DNA of 64,000 bases from Hsuehochloa calcarea (Eukaryota > Streptophyta > Magnoliopsida > Poales > Poaceae), in the NCBI GenBank assembly GCA_036346395.1, contig CM070613.1, forward strand, positions 20,082,818 to 20,146,817, given 5' to 3'. This document shows, piece after piece, positions 1 through 11,900 of the stretch (its first letter is position 1; the number at the start of each line of letters is the position of its first letter). The position numbers and the translations under genes were made by a program. The notes under the pieces were generated by a model. It saw only the letters and a program-made list of their open reading frames with translations, ran no database searches and had not been told where the DNA came from.

Positions 1-558
1 ATCCAAATATGAGACTAACTCTCTTGTCTAGTATTATTTTGTGTAGTCTCATTTGGATATAAAGGTAAAATTCAACGAGGTATGCAATCGACATCTTAAT
101 CTTTTATATAGTTGCATTCCTCGGATCCAAAATATATGTTGAACTCAACCATAAGTTAAACTTGAATATGTGCATATGTTTTTATTACACATTTGTATAT
201 GCACACATTTAGGGGGAGTTCATTCTATATTTTGTAGTTTCATTAATATTGATCCATATTCCATTCCCCACATAAACTAAGGATCTTTACTTTGAAACAA
301 ATCCTTTGAGTATATAAAACTTGTGTAGTTCATATATACTCATGTTGTGTTACATTCAAATTATCTAAATTCAATCATGTGAAATTGAAGTAGTTATCAC
401 TAATTACCAATGAGGGAAAGATTGAAGTATCTTGTCCCACCATTATGGGAAAGATTGAAGTATCTTGTCCCACCATTATGTGATAATGGTTTGTTATGGT
501 AACTAATGGTAATCACATTGTGGAACTAATATTTTCCATGAGTTGGATGAATAGGTTA
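1..558 (+). mobile_element. Non-coding flank of a copia LTR, with purine tract
   Basis: This AT-rich stretch has no coding signal. It holds a purine run (TTTAGGGGGAGTT near 209-221) that resembles the polypurine tracts seen near the LTRs of SIRE/Maximus-type copia elements. It also holds a perfect 33-bp tandem duplication (414-479). The sequence runs without a break into the LTR that ends at 2605, so I read it as part of the same retrotransposon. Whether it lies outside or inside the LTR cannot be decided, because the partner LTR is not in the window. Confidence 0.4.
414..479. repeat. 33-bp tandem duplication
   Basis: Two back-to-back identical copies of a 33-bp unit beginning GGGAAAGATTGAAG and ending CCACCATTAT. 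This is a recent local duplication inside retrotransposon sequence. Confidence 0.85.
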
Positions 559-583
559 TGTTCCAGGGTGATGAAGACTTTGG

Positions 584-890
584 ATGTCATCATGTGTCAA
601 TGACATTAAAGTCAAGAGCTTGGTGTAAAGGATGCATCATGTGTTGATGCATATGAAGAGCTTGAATAAAAAGGAAATCATCGTATGTCGATGATGTTCA
701 AGAAGAGGAGATGATCATGGGTTCATCATCAAGTCAAGAGAAGACCCATCATGTGTTGATGGAGGTCAAGTGAAAGAATGCATCATGTGTTGATGCATGT
801 CAAGACTCGGGATGAAGAAATCATCACGTGTTGATGATATTCAAGGCAAGATCCCAAAGTGAAGAAGATTATCATGTGTTGACGATTATT
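584..890. repeat. Degenerate array of CATCATGTGTTGATG near-palindromes
   Basis: At least eight copies of a 15-17 bp motif close to CATCATGTGTTGATG, itself an imperfect inverted repeat, are spaced 25-60 bp apart. They are separated by phrases such as 'tcaagtcaaga'. The array lies in the upstream third of the LTR, ahead of the TATA box. Confidence 0.7.
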
Positions 891-1384
891 AAGTCAAGGA
901 CCCGGACTTAAAGTAATGAAGTGTGTCATCAAGCTTCAAGAAGATGTTCAAGGCAAAGGAATGGCTAGCTAGGGCTAAGGATGTGTTCCTAGTCTTTTAC
1001 CGGTCTTGATGTTTGGTTGGAAGACCGGATTGCTAGTATAGGTTGCCGTACTATTAAGAGGGATCTTAACTAATAGCTTGAGTTACTCATATGTTGATAG
1101 CTCACTGTGTTTGCTCTAGCTCATCTAGGCATGATGCTATTATTTGCGAATGTGATTTGCAAATAGTCGAGGCTCATGCATAACCCTTGTAGCATGTGAC
1201 TTTAGTTCGCAAATTTATTTTGCAAATGGTGTAAGTCCATGTATCTTATTCCTTGTGGTGAGTATTCTAAAAGTTGGCAAATGCATTTTATAACTTATTG
1301 AGAATATCACATATATCCCTTGCTGGAATTGCACTCAAATAGGCAAATGTGTTTTGCCATTTGAGCGAAGTCAAAGTGCAAAGT

Positions 1385-1772
1385 TTCTGTGGTCTGGCGG
1401 TCAGACCGCCGGCGTGGATCGGTCTGACCGGTGCTAAATCAGTCAGACCGCCATGTGTTGGGCGGTCGAACTGGTGGTCTCTTGAGCCGACTCTCTGTGC
1501 GGTAGTACCGCCGTTGAGAAAAAGGTACTACCAAAAAATGGAAGTACCAAAGTTTCTCGCGGTACGTTTTTTCCAGAGAAGCACCTTTTCGAGTACCGCT
1601 GATTTTCCTTGGGCGGTCTGACCACCCACCCTTGGCAGTCTGACCGATATTGAGGCGGTCCGACCGGTCGGCAGTTGGTGGTCCAACCGGCAAAGAGTCC
1701 AACGGCTACTTTTATAGCTGTTGGCGCATGGGGGGTCCGACTGGCCATTAGTTGCCGGTCAGACCGGCCCCT
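1385..1772. repeat. Cluster of CGGTCTGACCG-type palindromes in the LTR
   Basis: About ten copies of an 11-bp palindrome-like motif (GCGGTCAGACCGC, CGGTCTGACCG and close variants such as GGTCCGACTGG) fall within 390 bp. The last copy lies roughly 55 bp upstream of the TATA box at 1823. The position suggests an LTR enhancer region, but that role is inferred. Confidence 0.65.
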
Positions 1773-1822
1773 CTCTGATTCGATGGAATCATTCCCACAA
1801 CGGCTAGTTTTTGTGTGTGGGG

Positions 1823-1830
1823 TATAAATA
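1823..1830 (+). promoter_or_regulatory. TATA box of the copia LTR
   Basis: TATAAATA sits inside the symmetric context GGGGTATAAATACCC. Transcription would be expected to start about 30 bp downstream, near 1855, which gives an R-U5 region of about 750 bp before the primer-binding site. Confidence 0.6.
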
Positions 1831-2607
1831 CCCACCTTGGCTGGTTGGAGGAAGTTGTTGCCATTGCAAAGTGTTCTAGTGTTGTTAGACACTCTTTTGA
1901 GATAAGCGCAAGCCTCTCATCTCTTTTGTGCGTGTGTTGCACTTAGTGAGCTTTTAGGGCAAACCCTACGTGCATGTGTTGCCTTAGGTTGTGGATTGAG
2001 TATCCACTGAGCTTAGACACTTGATTCGTTCAAGTGAGAGTTGAGTCTTGTTACTCTTGGTATTTGCCGACACCTAGACGGTGTGGAGGCGTCGTATCCG
2101 GTGATCTTCTCAAGAAGCTTGTGAGAAGGCCCGGCGTGTTGTGAGTGGTTTGGTGCTCGCCATCTCCGGAGTGGAGGAAGAGCAACCCTAGTGGAGCGAG
2201 GTGTTGGTTCGTGTTAGAACCTGCCCATGTGATTTGACTTACCTCGGAGGTGTTGGCTTAATTTGTGGAGCTGGTCCAATTTGTTTGGGCTTACCTTAAC
2301 GTGGATTAGGGGAGACCGGCAAGTCTCCGAACACCACGATAAAATGTAATTGTGTCATCTTTATTTGTTCTTGTGCTTTACTTGAGCAATTTACATTCTT
2401 GATTTAATTGCTTATATATCTTTGTATGATTGCTCTCATTGAATTGTATTCATATTGTTGGTGCACTTAGTGGGGCCTAGTTGATTTATGTTTTAATTGT
2501 GCAAAACTAAATTGTTATTAGCTTCCGCATTATAAATTGGTTTTAGCCAAAGAGTTTTTAAAACCGCCTATTCACCCCCCTCTAGTCGGTCTCCTCGATC
2601 TTACAAG

Positions 2608-2619
2608 TGGTATCAGAGC
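2608..2619 (+). other. Primer-binding site (initiator tRNA-Met)
   Basis: TGGTATCAGAGC is the standard plant copia and gypsy primer site, complementary to the 3' end of initiator tRNA-Met. It lies two bases after the LTR end and fixes orientation and boundary. Confidence 0.85.
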
Positions 2620-2655
2620 TTGATCTCTCATTTATTAGACTTAACCGCCTAGAGT

Positions 2656-3335
2656 AGTTTGAATGGTTTATACTCTGCAGAGATTATACATCTTTACCCA
2701 CAAGAGATAAACGTCATGATATGTACACATGTTTCCGTAGCCATGTGAATCAATGGGAGATTACCACAAGGCCTTTACAATACATCCCTCAGTATTTGTT
2801 ACACCCGCTAAGGTTTCACCAGAGAAGGGTTACGCTCCCACACCTGCGTCAACCCTTACCTAGACCCCCTCTTGTGCCTATATTAACAACTTTCGTCGTG
2901 CGCCTCGACCCATTGCCGTGAAGGCTTACGGTGTCACGAGCCATCTACCTAGTGCAACTCGTACTGACGGATACAAATTATTTAGTTAGGTCAACACCAT
3001 TATAGACTTGTGGTTGTACTATTTTACATTAGGAGGTCATCACAGGATTAAGTTCTTAGAGTTATCTGAGCGGTACATACCACATTACACCAATCCAACA
3101 TTCCTTGGGCTACATTAGCACCCACCATCATACCATCCACCTTACCAACCGCCAGAAGGGGTAATATCAGTTATTAGGGTTTTTGAGGAGCAACATACAA
3201 TAACTAAACCATCTTAGTCATTTTCCCACAATGACTGCCCAAATCCAATTTCATAATTTTTAAGAGATGATGATTATGGCATTTAATGCCCTGGTACTTA
3301 AGAAAGACTAGCGTGTTACCTAAGTACAACATATA
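2656..3335. repeat. First copy of a ~650-bp duplicated segment
   Basis: This copy starts at GTTTGAATGGTTTATACTC and runs to about GCGTGTTACCTAAGTACAAC. The second copy is at 4057-4690, about 1.4 kb downstream, in direct orientation and with small indels. The segment includes a CTCTGCAGAG palindrome and the phrase TTACCCACAAGAGATAA. The 740 bp between the copies look like the rest of the same non-coding LTR. Confidence 0.8.
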
Positions 3336-4056
3336 ACTGGCATCCGATCGAGTTTTACAATAAGGGTCGAACAAGCTAAATGATTATATTACATAAAAGC
3401 GGGAGTGACATCGGAAGAAAAAGGGGTAGTGCACATATCTCTATAGGCAAGCGACTGGGGAAATCTGTGTGCGTTCAATATTAACTAAAGACTTGGATAA
3501 TATTTGATGCATGCAAGCACCAATGTAGTCAGCCAGACTAAGGCGAGATCTAGTCTAAAAGAACCACACTACTCTTCATCATCTTCTGAGCCTCCAACTT
3601 CTGGGTCCTTGTAGCAGGCATAATCTCTATGATTTCCTGCTTCTAAAGTTTGGAGGAAAGAGAAAGGATGAACACAACTGCCGTGCTCGCGAGACAACAC
3701 ACAGAATGCAGTAATAATACATGCAAGGCTTAACAAGGACGGTTTGGGCTCTTTTATTTGCTTAAAGTAATATTTTCAACTACAGTATTTAGAAATTCAT
3801 ATGACTTAGCAGTTTGACCAAATCTCATTTTTTTAAGATATCGTGCAATATTTATAACGGCAAAGGTTACCTCCACCTATGCTTATATTTTGAGTGGAGT
3901 CACCTCCACATAATGACATCACTTGGTACGACGACCCAGGAAAAATCTAAAGCATGGGCTTGGTGAGCCCGACACAATATTCATCCTACCCACAAAGTTT
4001 TATTAATAGAACTAACACTTGCAGGTTCCCATGCCTACCCTTGACCCTGGGCACGG

Positions 4057-4690
4057 CTGTTTGAACAGTTTATACTCTGCAGAGGTTGTACATCTTTACC
4101 CACAAGAGATAATCGTTTTTATATGTACGCACGTTTCCGTAGACATGTGAATCAACAGGAGATTACCACAAGGCCTTTACAATACCTTCCTCGGTATTTG
4201 TTACATCTGCTAATGTTTCACTTGATAAGGGTTACGCTCCCACACCTGCGTTAACCCTTACCTAGACCCCCTCTTGTGCCTATATTAACGACTTTCGTCG
4301 TGCGCCTCGACCCATCGCCGTGAAGGCTTACGGTGTCGCGAGCCATCTACCTAGTGCAACTCGTACTAACGGATACAAATTATTTAGCTAGGTCGAAACC
4401 ATTATAGACTTGTGGTTGTACTGTTTTACATTAGGAGGTCATCACAGGATTAAGTCCTTAGCGTTATCTGAGCGGTACATACCATATTCCACCAATCCAA
4501 CATTCCTTGGGCTACATTAGCACCCACCATCGTACCATCCACCATACTTAAGCAACATACATTAACTCAACCATTTCAGACATTTGCCCACAATGACTGC
4601 CCAAATCCAATTTCATGATTTTTAAGAGATGATGATTAGGGCATTTAATGCCCGGTACTTAAGCAAGACTAGCATGTTGCTTAAGTACAA
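4057..4690. repeat. Second copy of the ~650-bp duplicated segment
   Basis: It matches 2656-3335 along its length with scattered substitutions and a deletion of roughly 60 bp near 4545. That pattern suggests an old duplication within one element rather than two recent insertions. Confidence 0.8.
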
Positions 4691-5178
4691 CCTATTACTA
4701 GTAATTACCACATAGTTACTAGGGTGATATAGAATAATGGATTCAATTGCCAAAGGATGGTATAATAATTAATTAATCATCAAACGTGTATTTAACTATC
4801 TTAAGGTTTAACATACATTTACTTAAAGAATTAAAATATGCAATTTTGGTAATTAAAAGGAATATAATTTGTGTAAAATGTAGGCCCAAAATGATTAAAA
4901 TATTGACTCGCCTGGAGTGAACGGGAGAGAGTCTTGAAAGTCTTGTGCTTGATCGAAATGGTGAACTCCTACCTCTTCGAACTCTATTCGGACGAATGCA
5001 TCGGAAAAGAATAAACAAGTAAAGAGAACAAATAAATACAAATGAAATTACAAATGTACTCCAAATCAAATATGACCAGTGCCATTAGTAAGGTCTTGAA
5101 TTTAGACAAATTTAGAAACAAAAATTGCTAACACCGGAGTTATAATAGAGGAGAACAGAGCTTCTGAAGGTTTGGCTT

Positions 5179-5290
5179 CAAGTACTGCCAGTTCCGAGTA
5201 CTGTTGTCTTGGAGTACTATTGTCTTCAAGTATTGTTCGTTTCGAGTACTGTTTGTTTCGAGTACTATTGGCTTCGAGTACTGTTCGTTT
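5179..5290. repeat. 16-bp minisatellite, seven copies
   Basis: Seven exact-length units at 5179, 5195, 5211, 5227, 5243, 5259 and 5275 are variants of CGAGTACTGTTCGTTT. Unit length is preserved and only substitutions differ. Confidence 0.85.
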
Positions 5291-5350
5291 CGAGCTGACA
5301 TGGCCGGAATGAGGTTGGACTACAGGACATAATCGGAAGGTGTTCGACCA

Positions 5351-5419
5351 CGTGGTCGAAAGGGTTTTGACTGCGTGGTCGAAAGGGTTTCGACTACGTG
5401 GTCGAAAGAGTTTCAACTA
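5351..5419. repeat. 23-bp minisatellite, three copies
   Basis: Units start at 5351, 5374 and 5397, each CGTGGTCGAAAGGGTTT followed by GACTA-type sequence. A looser GTGGTCGTAGAC-like 12-bp pattern continues to about 5495. The array lies 60 bp beyond the 16-bp minisatellite. Confidence 0.8.
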
Positions 5420-5993
5420 CGCGACTACCTGGTCGTGGGCGTGGTCGTAGACATAGTTGTAGATGTAGTCGTAGGCATGGTCATAGACGTAGACGAAATG
5501 GAGTTGCGACCACTCGGCGTGGTCGGAGAGAGGTTCGACAACACGGTGCGGTCGGAATGACAAGAGGAACCACCGGGCACGGGGAAAGGGGCTTACCAAG
5601 ACCGAGAGGGAGGTCGGAGGAGGTCAAACGGCGGCAGGGGAGCTTGCAGTCGGCGGCGAAGGAGGACGGCAGCGAAGGGGTCGGCCAGGATTGAAGGAGA
5701 AGAGGAAAGGCAGCGGTTCCTGCAATATAAAACTAAAATCGAGTGAGGGGATCGCTTTAAGGAGCTCTAGGACATAAATTGACACGGGTAGGCGAGGGGC
5801 TACACTGGTGTGGTGAGAACCAGAAGGAGGTGCGCGGTGGCTCGAACTCGGAGCTTAGGGCTTCGGGCAACCACAACGACACGAGCGAGAGTGGGGGACC
5901 TCGGAGAAGAAAGGGGGCTGCTCGGGCTCTTCTTTGGTGGCACTTACCAGAATCGAAGGGGAGACGAAGGGAGGCAAGGGAAAGCTCGGAGCT

Positions 5994-6002
5994 CCTTTTA
6001 TA
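5994..6002 (-). promoter_or_regulatory. TATA box of the minus-strand LTR
   Basis: The minus strand reads TATAAAAGG followed by a pyrimidine-rich stretch, a typical LTR core promoter. It supports the minus orientation of the surrounding gypsy-like sequence. Confidence 0.45.
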
Positions 6003-6837
6003 GCCGGTGAGAAGGTAAGGGAGGGTCGTCGGAGACTCGGAGGCTTGAGGGTTCTCAAGGTGGTCATGGCATGGGCGCTCGTGTCGGAGAGTATGGGGTA
6101 GGCGCGCGCAGCGAGGAAGTAACGGGTGCGATGACTTGGGCAGTCAAAGCATGTGGAGGGGCCGACACGAGTAGGCGCTGGCGACGAGACGGGGCAACGA
6201 GGTGCCGGAGTCAAGGGCAGGTGGAGGGGAGTAGGTGGCGGCAGAGGGCCAGAGGGTGCAGGCATGTGGCCATGGTGCTGACGTTGCAGCGAGACAGGCG
6301 ACGGGACGGGTGGGCGTCACAAGCGCCAGGCGATGAGGAGGGGGCGGTGCCAGAGTCCGCGGGCAGGAGAGCAGGTGGAGGAGGGGACAAGGCGAGGACC
6401 TGACGGGGGAGCGGCGACTTCAGTGGGCCGGAGCAGGTGACGGAGGCGATGTGGGTAAGCGCGGTGATGAGGTCACAACAAAGCAGTAGCGGGGCATGCA
6501 CAGGAGTCAAAGGGAGCAGGTAGGCGAGTTGACGGAGGCGGCAGAGAGCCAGAGGCGGCGTGGACGGCTCGAGGGCTGAGCTGTGAGGGGAAGAAGGGGT
6601 GGGGGAGGAGTTGGGCCAGGCTGGGCCGAAAAGGGGAGGGAGGTTGGGCCGGGGGAAAAGGCCAAGAGGAGGTTGGCCGGTCCAAGGGGGAGAGAAAATG
6701 GGCTGGACCCGAAGAGAGAGGTTTTGCACTGGAGGTAGAAGCTCGAAATTTTGGAAAATATAACTTAAGTTGAAATATTTTTTTGAAACCAACTGACAAA
6801 AGCAATTACTAATCACAAACCAAAAAACGAGATGTTA

Positions 6838-8160
6838 TAGGAGCTTTTTGCAAAAGTATAGGAGAGTCTGAGGAGTTATATACCTAACCAACATTGCAAG
6901 GGAGCTTTTCGCAAAAGTATTGGAACTCTCCTTGTAAGATCATAAGCAGATACTACTACTTCAACTAGCAAGTATAATCAACCCAACCGTACATACATCA
7001 TGCTACATAATAAATTGATAATTAAGCTTCTGAATAAAGTGACAACATCCTTGTAGCTTTTTGTTGGGATTATTGAAAGTACTCTATTTTATACTATCAA
7101 CTTGCGCATGATGCATTGAACTAGATCTTAAATATAGTTAGGCTAAGCATGACAACAATTAGTTTATGTTATGTGTGGTTCTGATCGCTTATACAAACTG
7201 ATGAGGAGGCAATGTGATCCCCTTCTATTAGTTAGCGGTTATGCATGCTTTGGCTTTTTGCAGGGAACATAAAGCATTTTGCTGTGATGAATTCTGCTTA
7301 TGAAGCAAGCATTTGATTTCTAAAGCATGAAACCAGACACATTACCTCTGAAGTTTTTTTTTTCTAGCGCAACTTACCCATGAATGATGAATTGAACGAC
7401 ATTGGAGGGCATCCAAATTTAAAATTGCAGGCAAGCAATTAATAGCAATGTCACTCCACACTAGAAAATTAATAGCAATGCAATGTCACATCCTGTTCTT
7501 TCAAAAGTACTTCTTTTCCTGACCAAGTTTTTTTTTTCACCCTCTTCTACCAGGGCTCGAACCCGGGTCAATAGCTACACATTACTGCACTTCACGTTTG
7601 AACATTACGATAGTTTATCGATGATGACGATCAATTTGTTTTGCAGGAAACCACAAGTTTGGTCCTCGCTCGGGTGGATTGTAATTTGTAAGGTTATTAC
7701 GTCTGGTATCCACTAATGCCCAGGAGCTTACAGGAATTTTATACTCATTTAGCCATGGTTGTTTACCCTGAGGGAGACTAGAATCTATCTACCCACAGTG
7801 TTAACATTAATGGGATGTGGCCGCAAGAGTCAGAAAGGCTTTGAGCAACACACAGGACAGGAGTGGGTGCTGCTTGCTTGCCACCAACATGCCGGGTAGG
7901 TTACGCATGTTTGCAGAATGGACGACATTTTTGCTCTCCCATGTGACAGTGGGAGCTAATGGAGGTAACTGCTGCGTGCATGATGCAAATCATAATTTAG
8001 CAGGCTTGTATTTCTTCTCTCTTGTGCTCTTGATCAGGTCTCTCCTCGTCGCCGGAATTGGTGGAGCCATGGTGGTTTTCGTGCGACATTGTGTCTTGGA
8101 GACCGTGAATAGCTTCAAAATGGACTGCCGGAATTGGTCTAACAGATCGTTGACTGTCTA
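6838..8160. other. Gene-poor sequence downstream of NOT11
   Basis: AT-rich sequence without a recognisable gene. A partly duplicated phrase 'gagctttttgcaaaagtat' occurs at 6841 and 6902. An open frame of 114 codons (7817-8161, plus) matches no family I know and has one hydrophobic stretch near its middle. I see no transposon ends here. Confidence 0.4.
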
Positions 8161-8874
8161 ATTATTATACTTTTTCGGACCAATTTGTTATTTCATCAGG
8201 TATGGCTACTCGTAATAATCTAGTTGTACGTCGCTGTGAGTTACTAAAAAATGCACATTGTTCTTGCATCTCGCACCTGCTTCTCCGCTTTTCGGAAATT
8301 TTCAGAGCAAGACGACTGAAATAGTAACTCTCAGTCTCAGCACCAGAGACACCATAGTACCCAACAAGGCATTGAACAAATGAATACAGCTTTGCTTTAC
8401 ATCTGAATCCCAAATAATAGCACTCAGGAGCCAGGACGTTAGCAGCAGGCACTCATTCGGCTGGCATTGTTCAGTGTTCACCTATGTTTTAACGGGCTAC
8501 AGGTAATTTCTTTAGTCCATTACATTATGTACTTGTACAATGATCGAGAACTAACCTTTGTTGGCTGATACATGTAAATAGAAAACCCCACGCATTTGAC
8601 CATAACACAACACAAAACTCAGGCTTAATCCATTTCCTGATACTGCCAACAAGAATGAACTGACCCTGGGAAATAGTTCTAGGAAATTGTTTTCCTTCTT
8701 TATGAGATTAGGGAACAGCATAATGACAACAATTACGTCAATACGAGCTACGATCTATCACGTTCAAATCTATCAAGAATTAGCAGTTCAACACGAAAAC
8801 ACAAAACTATGGATGTACACAGTGGAAAATTTGTTTAGAGAAGAGAACTGAACAAATAAATCATACAATCTTCT
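8161..8874 (-). other. Probable 3' untranslated region and downstream of NOT11
   Basis: This lies directly after the NOT11 stop codon on the minus strand. It is AT-rich with T-rich runs on that strand. No AATAAA stands out at a usual distance, so the polyadenylation site is left open. Confidence 0.35.
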
Positions 8875-8972
8875 TCACTCTAAAGATTTGAGGAGCCTGA
8901 ACAACCCAGCCGCTTCTCTTATTCGCGAGAACGCAATGCAGAATGCTTGTACCTCAATGAAGAGATCTTGAA
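8875..8972 (-). CDS. NOT11: NOT11 exon 12 with stop codon
   Basis: Completes a Val codon, then encodes QDLFIEVQAFCIAFSRIREA and on to LLKSLE, followed by TGA. The acceptor is TTGCAG|TTC. Confidence 0.92.
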
Positions 8973-11900
8973 CTGCAAAAAACGAAACAACCAGAAAGTA
9001 TGTCATGGACTTCATAGTACAAGTGTACAACATTTCAATCTTAATAAGTATTCCAGAAATGATTGTTAATCTAATATGATTTAAGTCAACAGTCTCAAAA
9101 AATAACAAAGGGGAACATTCTGTCTCTGATGCAAAATTAGGATTCTTCTACGCAGAGTTCAAGAAACCAGTGGTTTTCGCCGAAAACTGGTCAAAACGAT
9201 CCATACCATTTTTTTAAGAAGTTCAGGGCCTAAATGACAACATTTAGTCCTAATTTTGAGGGAATAGATGTAATACTTCTTAGACATGATCAAAACACCA
9301 AACCTTCAAAAGGAAACTCAAATCTGAAATTCTGAAAGAAAGAAAAAACTGACGGTTTAACTAACCACCCAGGTAGCAGCTTTTTCGGAAAACGATTTTC
9401 AAACACTGCTTCTATGATTCTACCAACTTAGTTTCAAAAGGTAACTCAATTTGTAGGGCATACAACAAAGCACAGATTTTAAAATTCCAGCATGTAACGA
9501 ACAAACCATATTACATTTCTTTTTAAACAAATCATACCATTTTACATTTCTGGCAAGTGGCAACTACCACAGGACACCTCCCTATAGTAAGTTATATTAG
9601 CACGAGAATAAAAATCCTGTTGAACCCAAGCTTTCAGCAATTGATTGAGTTCAATACAATGTGAAGGAAATATTGAATATTAGTTTAATCAATCAAAATA
9701 GAGAGAGGTCACTTCTGCATGTATGTAAATTTAATTAGTAGAGCAGCATGCACACTTTTTTCCAAATGCAGGATTGAAGTAAAAAAAATTACAGTGCTCT
9801 GCTATCTGCATATCATCTTCTTGTTATTTTTCCCAGTAGATCAAATATGAATTTGTTAACTACAGATAGATCAAACCAAAGTAGCTTGCAGAGAAGATGC
9901 AAGTTTAAAAGATGGTACAACCAGAAAAGTCTTCATGAATCATGATATATATATCTAGGCCTGTACCAACAGAATAGAGAAGCTAAATAGAATTGCATTA
10001 AAAGTGTGTATCTGTCAATTTCACATTGACACACTTACCATTTATTATCTTGTTTCGAATGAGACTCTGCAGAAACACACAAACTAGTCTCACTAGTCTG
10101 TTTTGCATGTACTTATCCTGCAAACAATGCCATTAAAAAAAACTTTGTGAATGTTCTACATAACAAAGACAGTAATGTGCATCACAGGAAACCAAATGAT
10201 ACAACTCAAGGCATAAAAAATGCAGCATTTAAAAACTTAGGAGTATCAAGTTCCTTCAAACAGTAAACGGAGACAAAACTATTTAGCACATGCAAGAGAG
10301 GGAAAAAGTCAACAGAGACAAAGTATGCCATCAATTTATATCATGTGGAAGGGAGGGAGGGTCCGGAGAGATAGCTATAGTTGACAGTTGCCAGGGTTCA
10401 AGAAACTGGCGCTGCCGATTTTCAGAAATCTTGGAGGCCCCCAGATTTCACATACCGCTCGAATTTCAAAATTTTAATTTTGACCTGTTCAAATTCCAAA
10501 TTTTGAATTCAGTTTTTGTTTTTGTGGGGGTGGGGGATTGATTTTCGAGTGGTACTGCTGGTAACCATCGGAAAACAGGAACTGGGAATGGAGTGTTTTC
10601 CCTTATAAAAATGTTTTGTTATCCCCAATAGCAACTAAGAATAAGGTCACTGAACCATCACATGTTATAGAAGCGTAGAAATGTTTCGCAAATAAATAAA
10701 ACACAAAAAAATGGATGTTGGGTCCATAGTGTTAGGAATAGCAACTTGTATTCTCAGGTGGCCAATGGGCCAGTATATATAGACAAGTATAATATGCAAA
10801 TAACCCCTTATAACAATGGGGAATAACACAACTATGCATATATATATATATATATATATCTATAACACCCCCCTCAAACTCATGGTGGATCAACAACACT
10901 GCGTTTGGAGAGGTAGAAGCCGTGTTCTGCTCGAGTCTGGGCCTTCGTGAAGAAATCCGCTATCTGAAGCTCGGAAGGCACATACTGAAGAGCAATCACC
11001 TGATCATGCACACAAGAGACAAGACCTCATGAAGGAAGCATCAACACCAATATGCTTGGTAAGCTCATGCTTCACAGGGTCACGGGCAATACTGATAGCA
11101 CCTGTACTGTCTGACAAGAGAGGAGTTGGTGTAGTGACAGAAACACCAAAATCCTCAAGTAACCATCGTAGCCATGTAATCTCTGCTGTCAAGAGAGCCA
11201 TAGCTCGTAACTCAGCCTCTGCACTCGAACGGTATACTGCAGTCTGTTTTTTCATCTTCCAGGCAAGGAGAGAACAACCAAGAAAAACACAGTAAGCAGA
11301 GATAGACCGGCGATCAAATGGATCGCTGGCCCAAGTAGCATCTGAATAAGCCTGAAGCTGTAACGAGCTGGAGTGTGGAAAGAAGAGACGACGAGAGATA
11401 GTCCCACGAAGGTATCGCAGAACTCGAAGAAGGTGGCTGTAGTGGACCTGAGTGGGAGAAGAGACGAACTGACTCAGAATGTGGACTGGATAAGTGATAT
11501 CCGGACGAGTAACAGCAAGGTAGACAAGATCAAGGATAGAAAACTCGGAACCGGATGAAATCCCGGACGTGGGCGGTAACGGTAACCGGCCGGTTACCGG
11601 AAATTTCGGAAAAAACCGGTATAAATTCAAATTTTGAATTTTTGAATTCGAAATTTTACCGGCTGGTAACCGGACCGGTTACCGGCCAGTAACCGGTCAA
11701 ACCGGGGAAAAAACGGAAAAATCGGAAAATGGTGAAAATTGTAATTATGAAATTTAAATTTGGAATAATGCAAATATTAATGAGAAAATGTTTCAAGATG
11801 TACATAAAAAGTCATCCTTGGTTGCTTCACTCTCCAGAGCAGTTCTCTCGTCCAAGTGTTCTAAAGCATGTAACATAATAAAAAACATAAGTTAATGATA

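Larger units (their letters stand above)
559..2605 (+). mobile_element. LTR of a SIRE/Maximus-like Ty1-copia element
   Basis: The 3' end is clear: a C-rich stretch ending CGATCTTACA is followed two bases later by the canonical primer-binding site TGGTATCAGAGC. That order fixes the orientation as plus and marks this as a 5' LTR. It contains a TATA box with a short C-rich region downstream, a palindrome-like minisatellite and a cluster of CGGTCAGACCG motifs. An LTR near 2 kb suits the SIRE/Maximus lineage. The start at TGTTCCAGG (559) is a guess; the LTR could begin earlier. No gag follows: the element is cut off about 36 bases past the primer site by unrelated gypsy-like sequence. Confidence 0.6.
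2656..6837 (-). mobile_element. Gypsy-like LTR sequence, minus strand, internally duplicated
   Basis: Read on the minus strand, the region begins at ATAACATCTCG (6837 downward), close to the TGTAACATCTCG type of start common in grass gypsy LTRs. It passes through GC-rich pyrimidine-biased sequence and a TATAAAAGG box at 6002-5994, and ends in AT-rich sequence carrying 'CTCTGCAGAG'. That last motif resembles 56095 and 59745 on the plus strand, where it lies in sequence followed by gypsy-type primer sites. No gag or pol is present. Several long overlapping reading frames between 5779 and 6816 follow from high GC content and match no family I know. The class is an inference from general LTR features. 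Confidence 0.4.

Noticed and set aside
5779..6816. Several overlapping frames of 66-201 codons on both strands
   Set aside because: All frames are open because the sequence is GC-rich and stop-poor. The text is compositional (Pro/Ser/Arg) and lies in LTR-like sequence with a minus-strand TATA box.
7545..7575. tRNA-like B box (GGCTCGAACCCGGG)
   Set aside because: The string resembles a tRNA T-arm, but there is no cloverleaf, A box or acceptor stem at the right distance.
7817..8161. 114-codon plus-strand frame near the 3' end of NOT11
   Set aside because: No recognisable domain, no splice partners and no composition shift. I mention it only as an unassigned frame.
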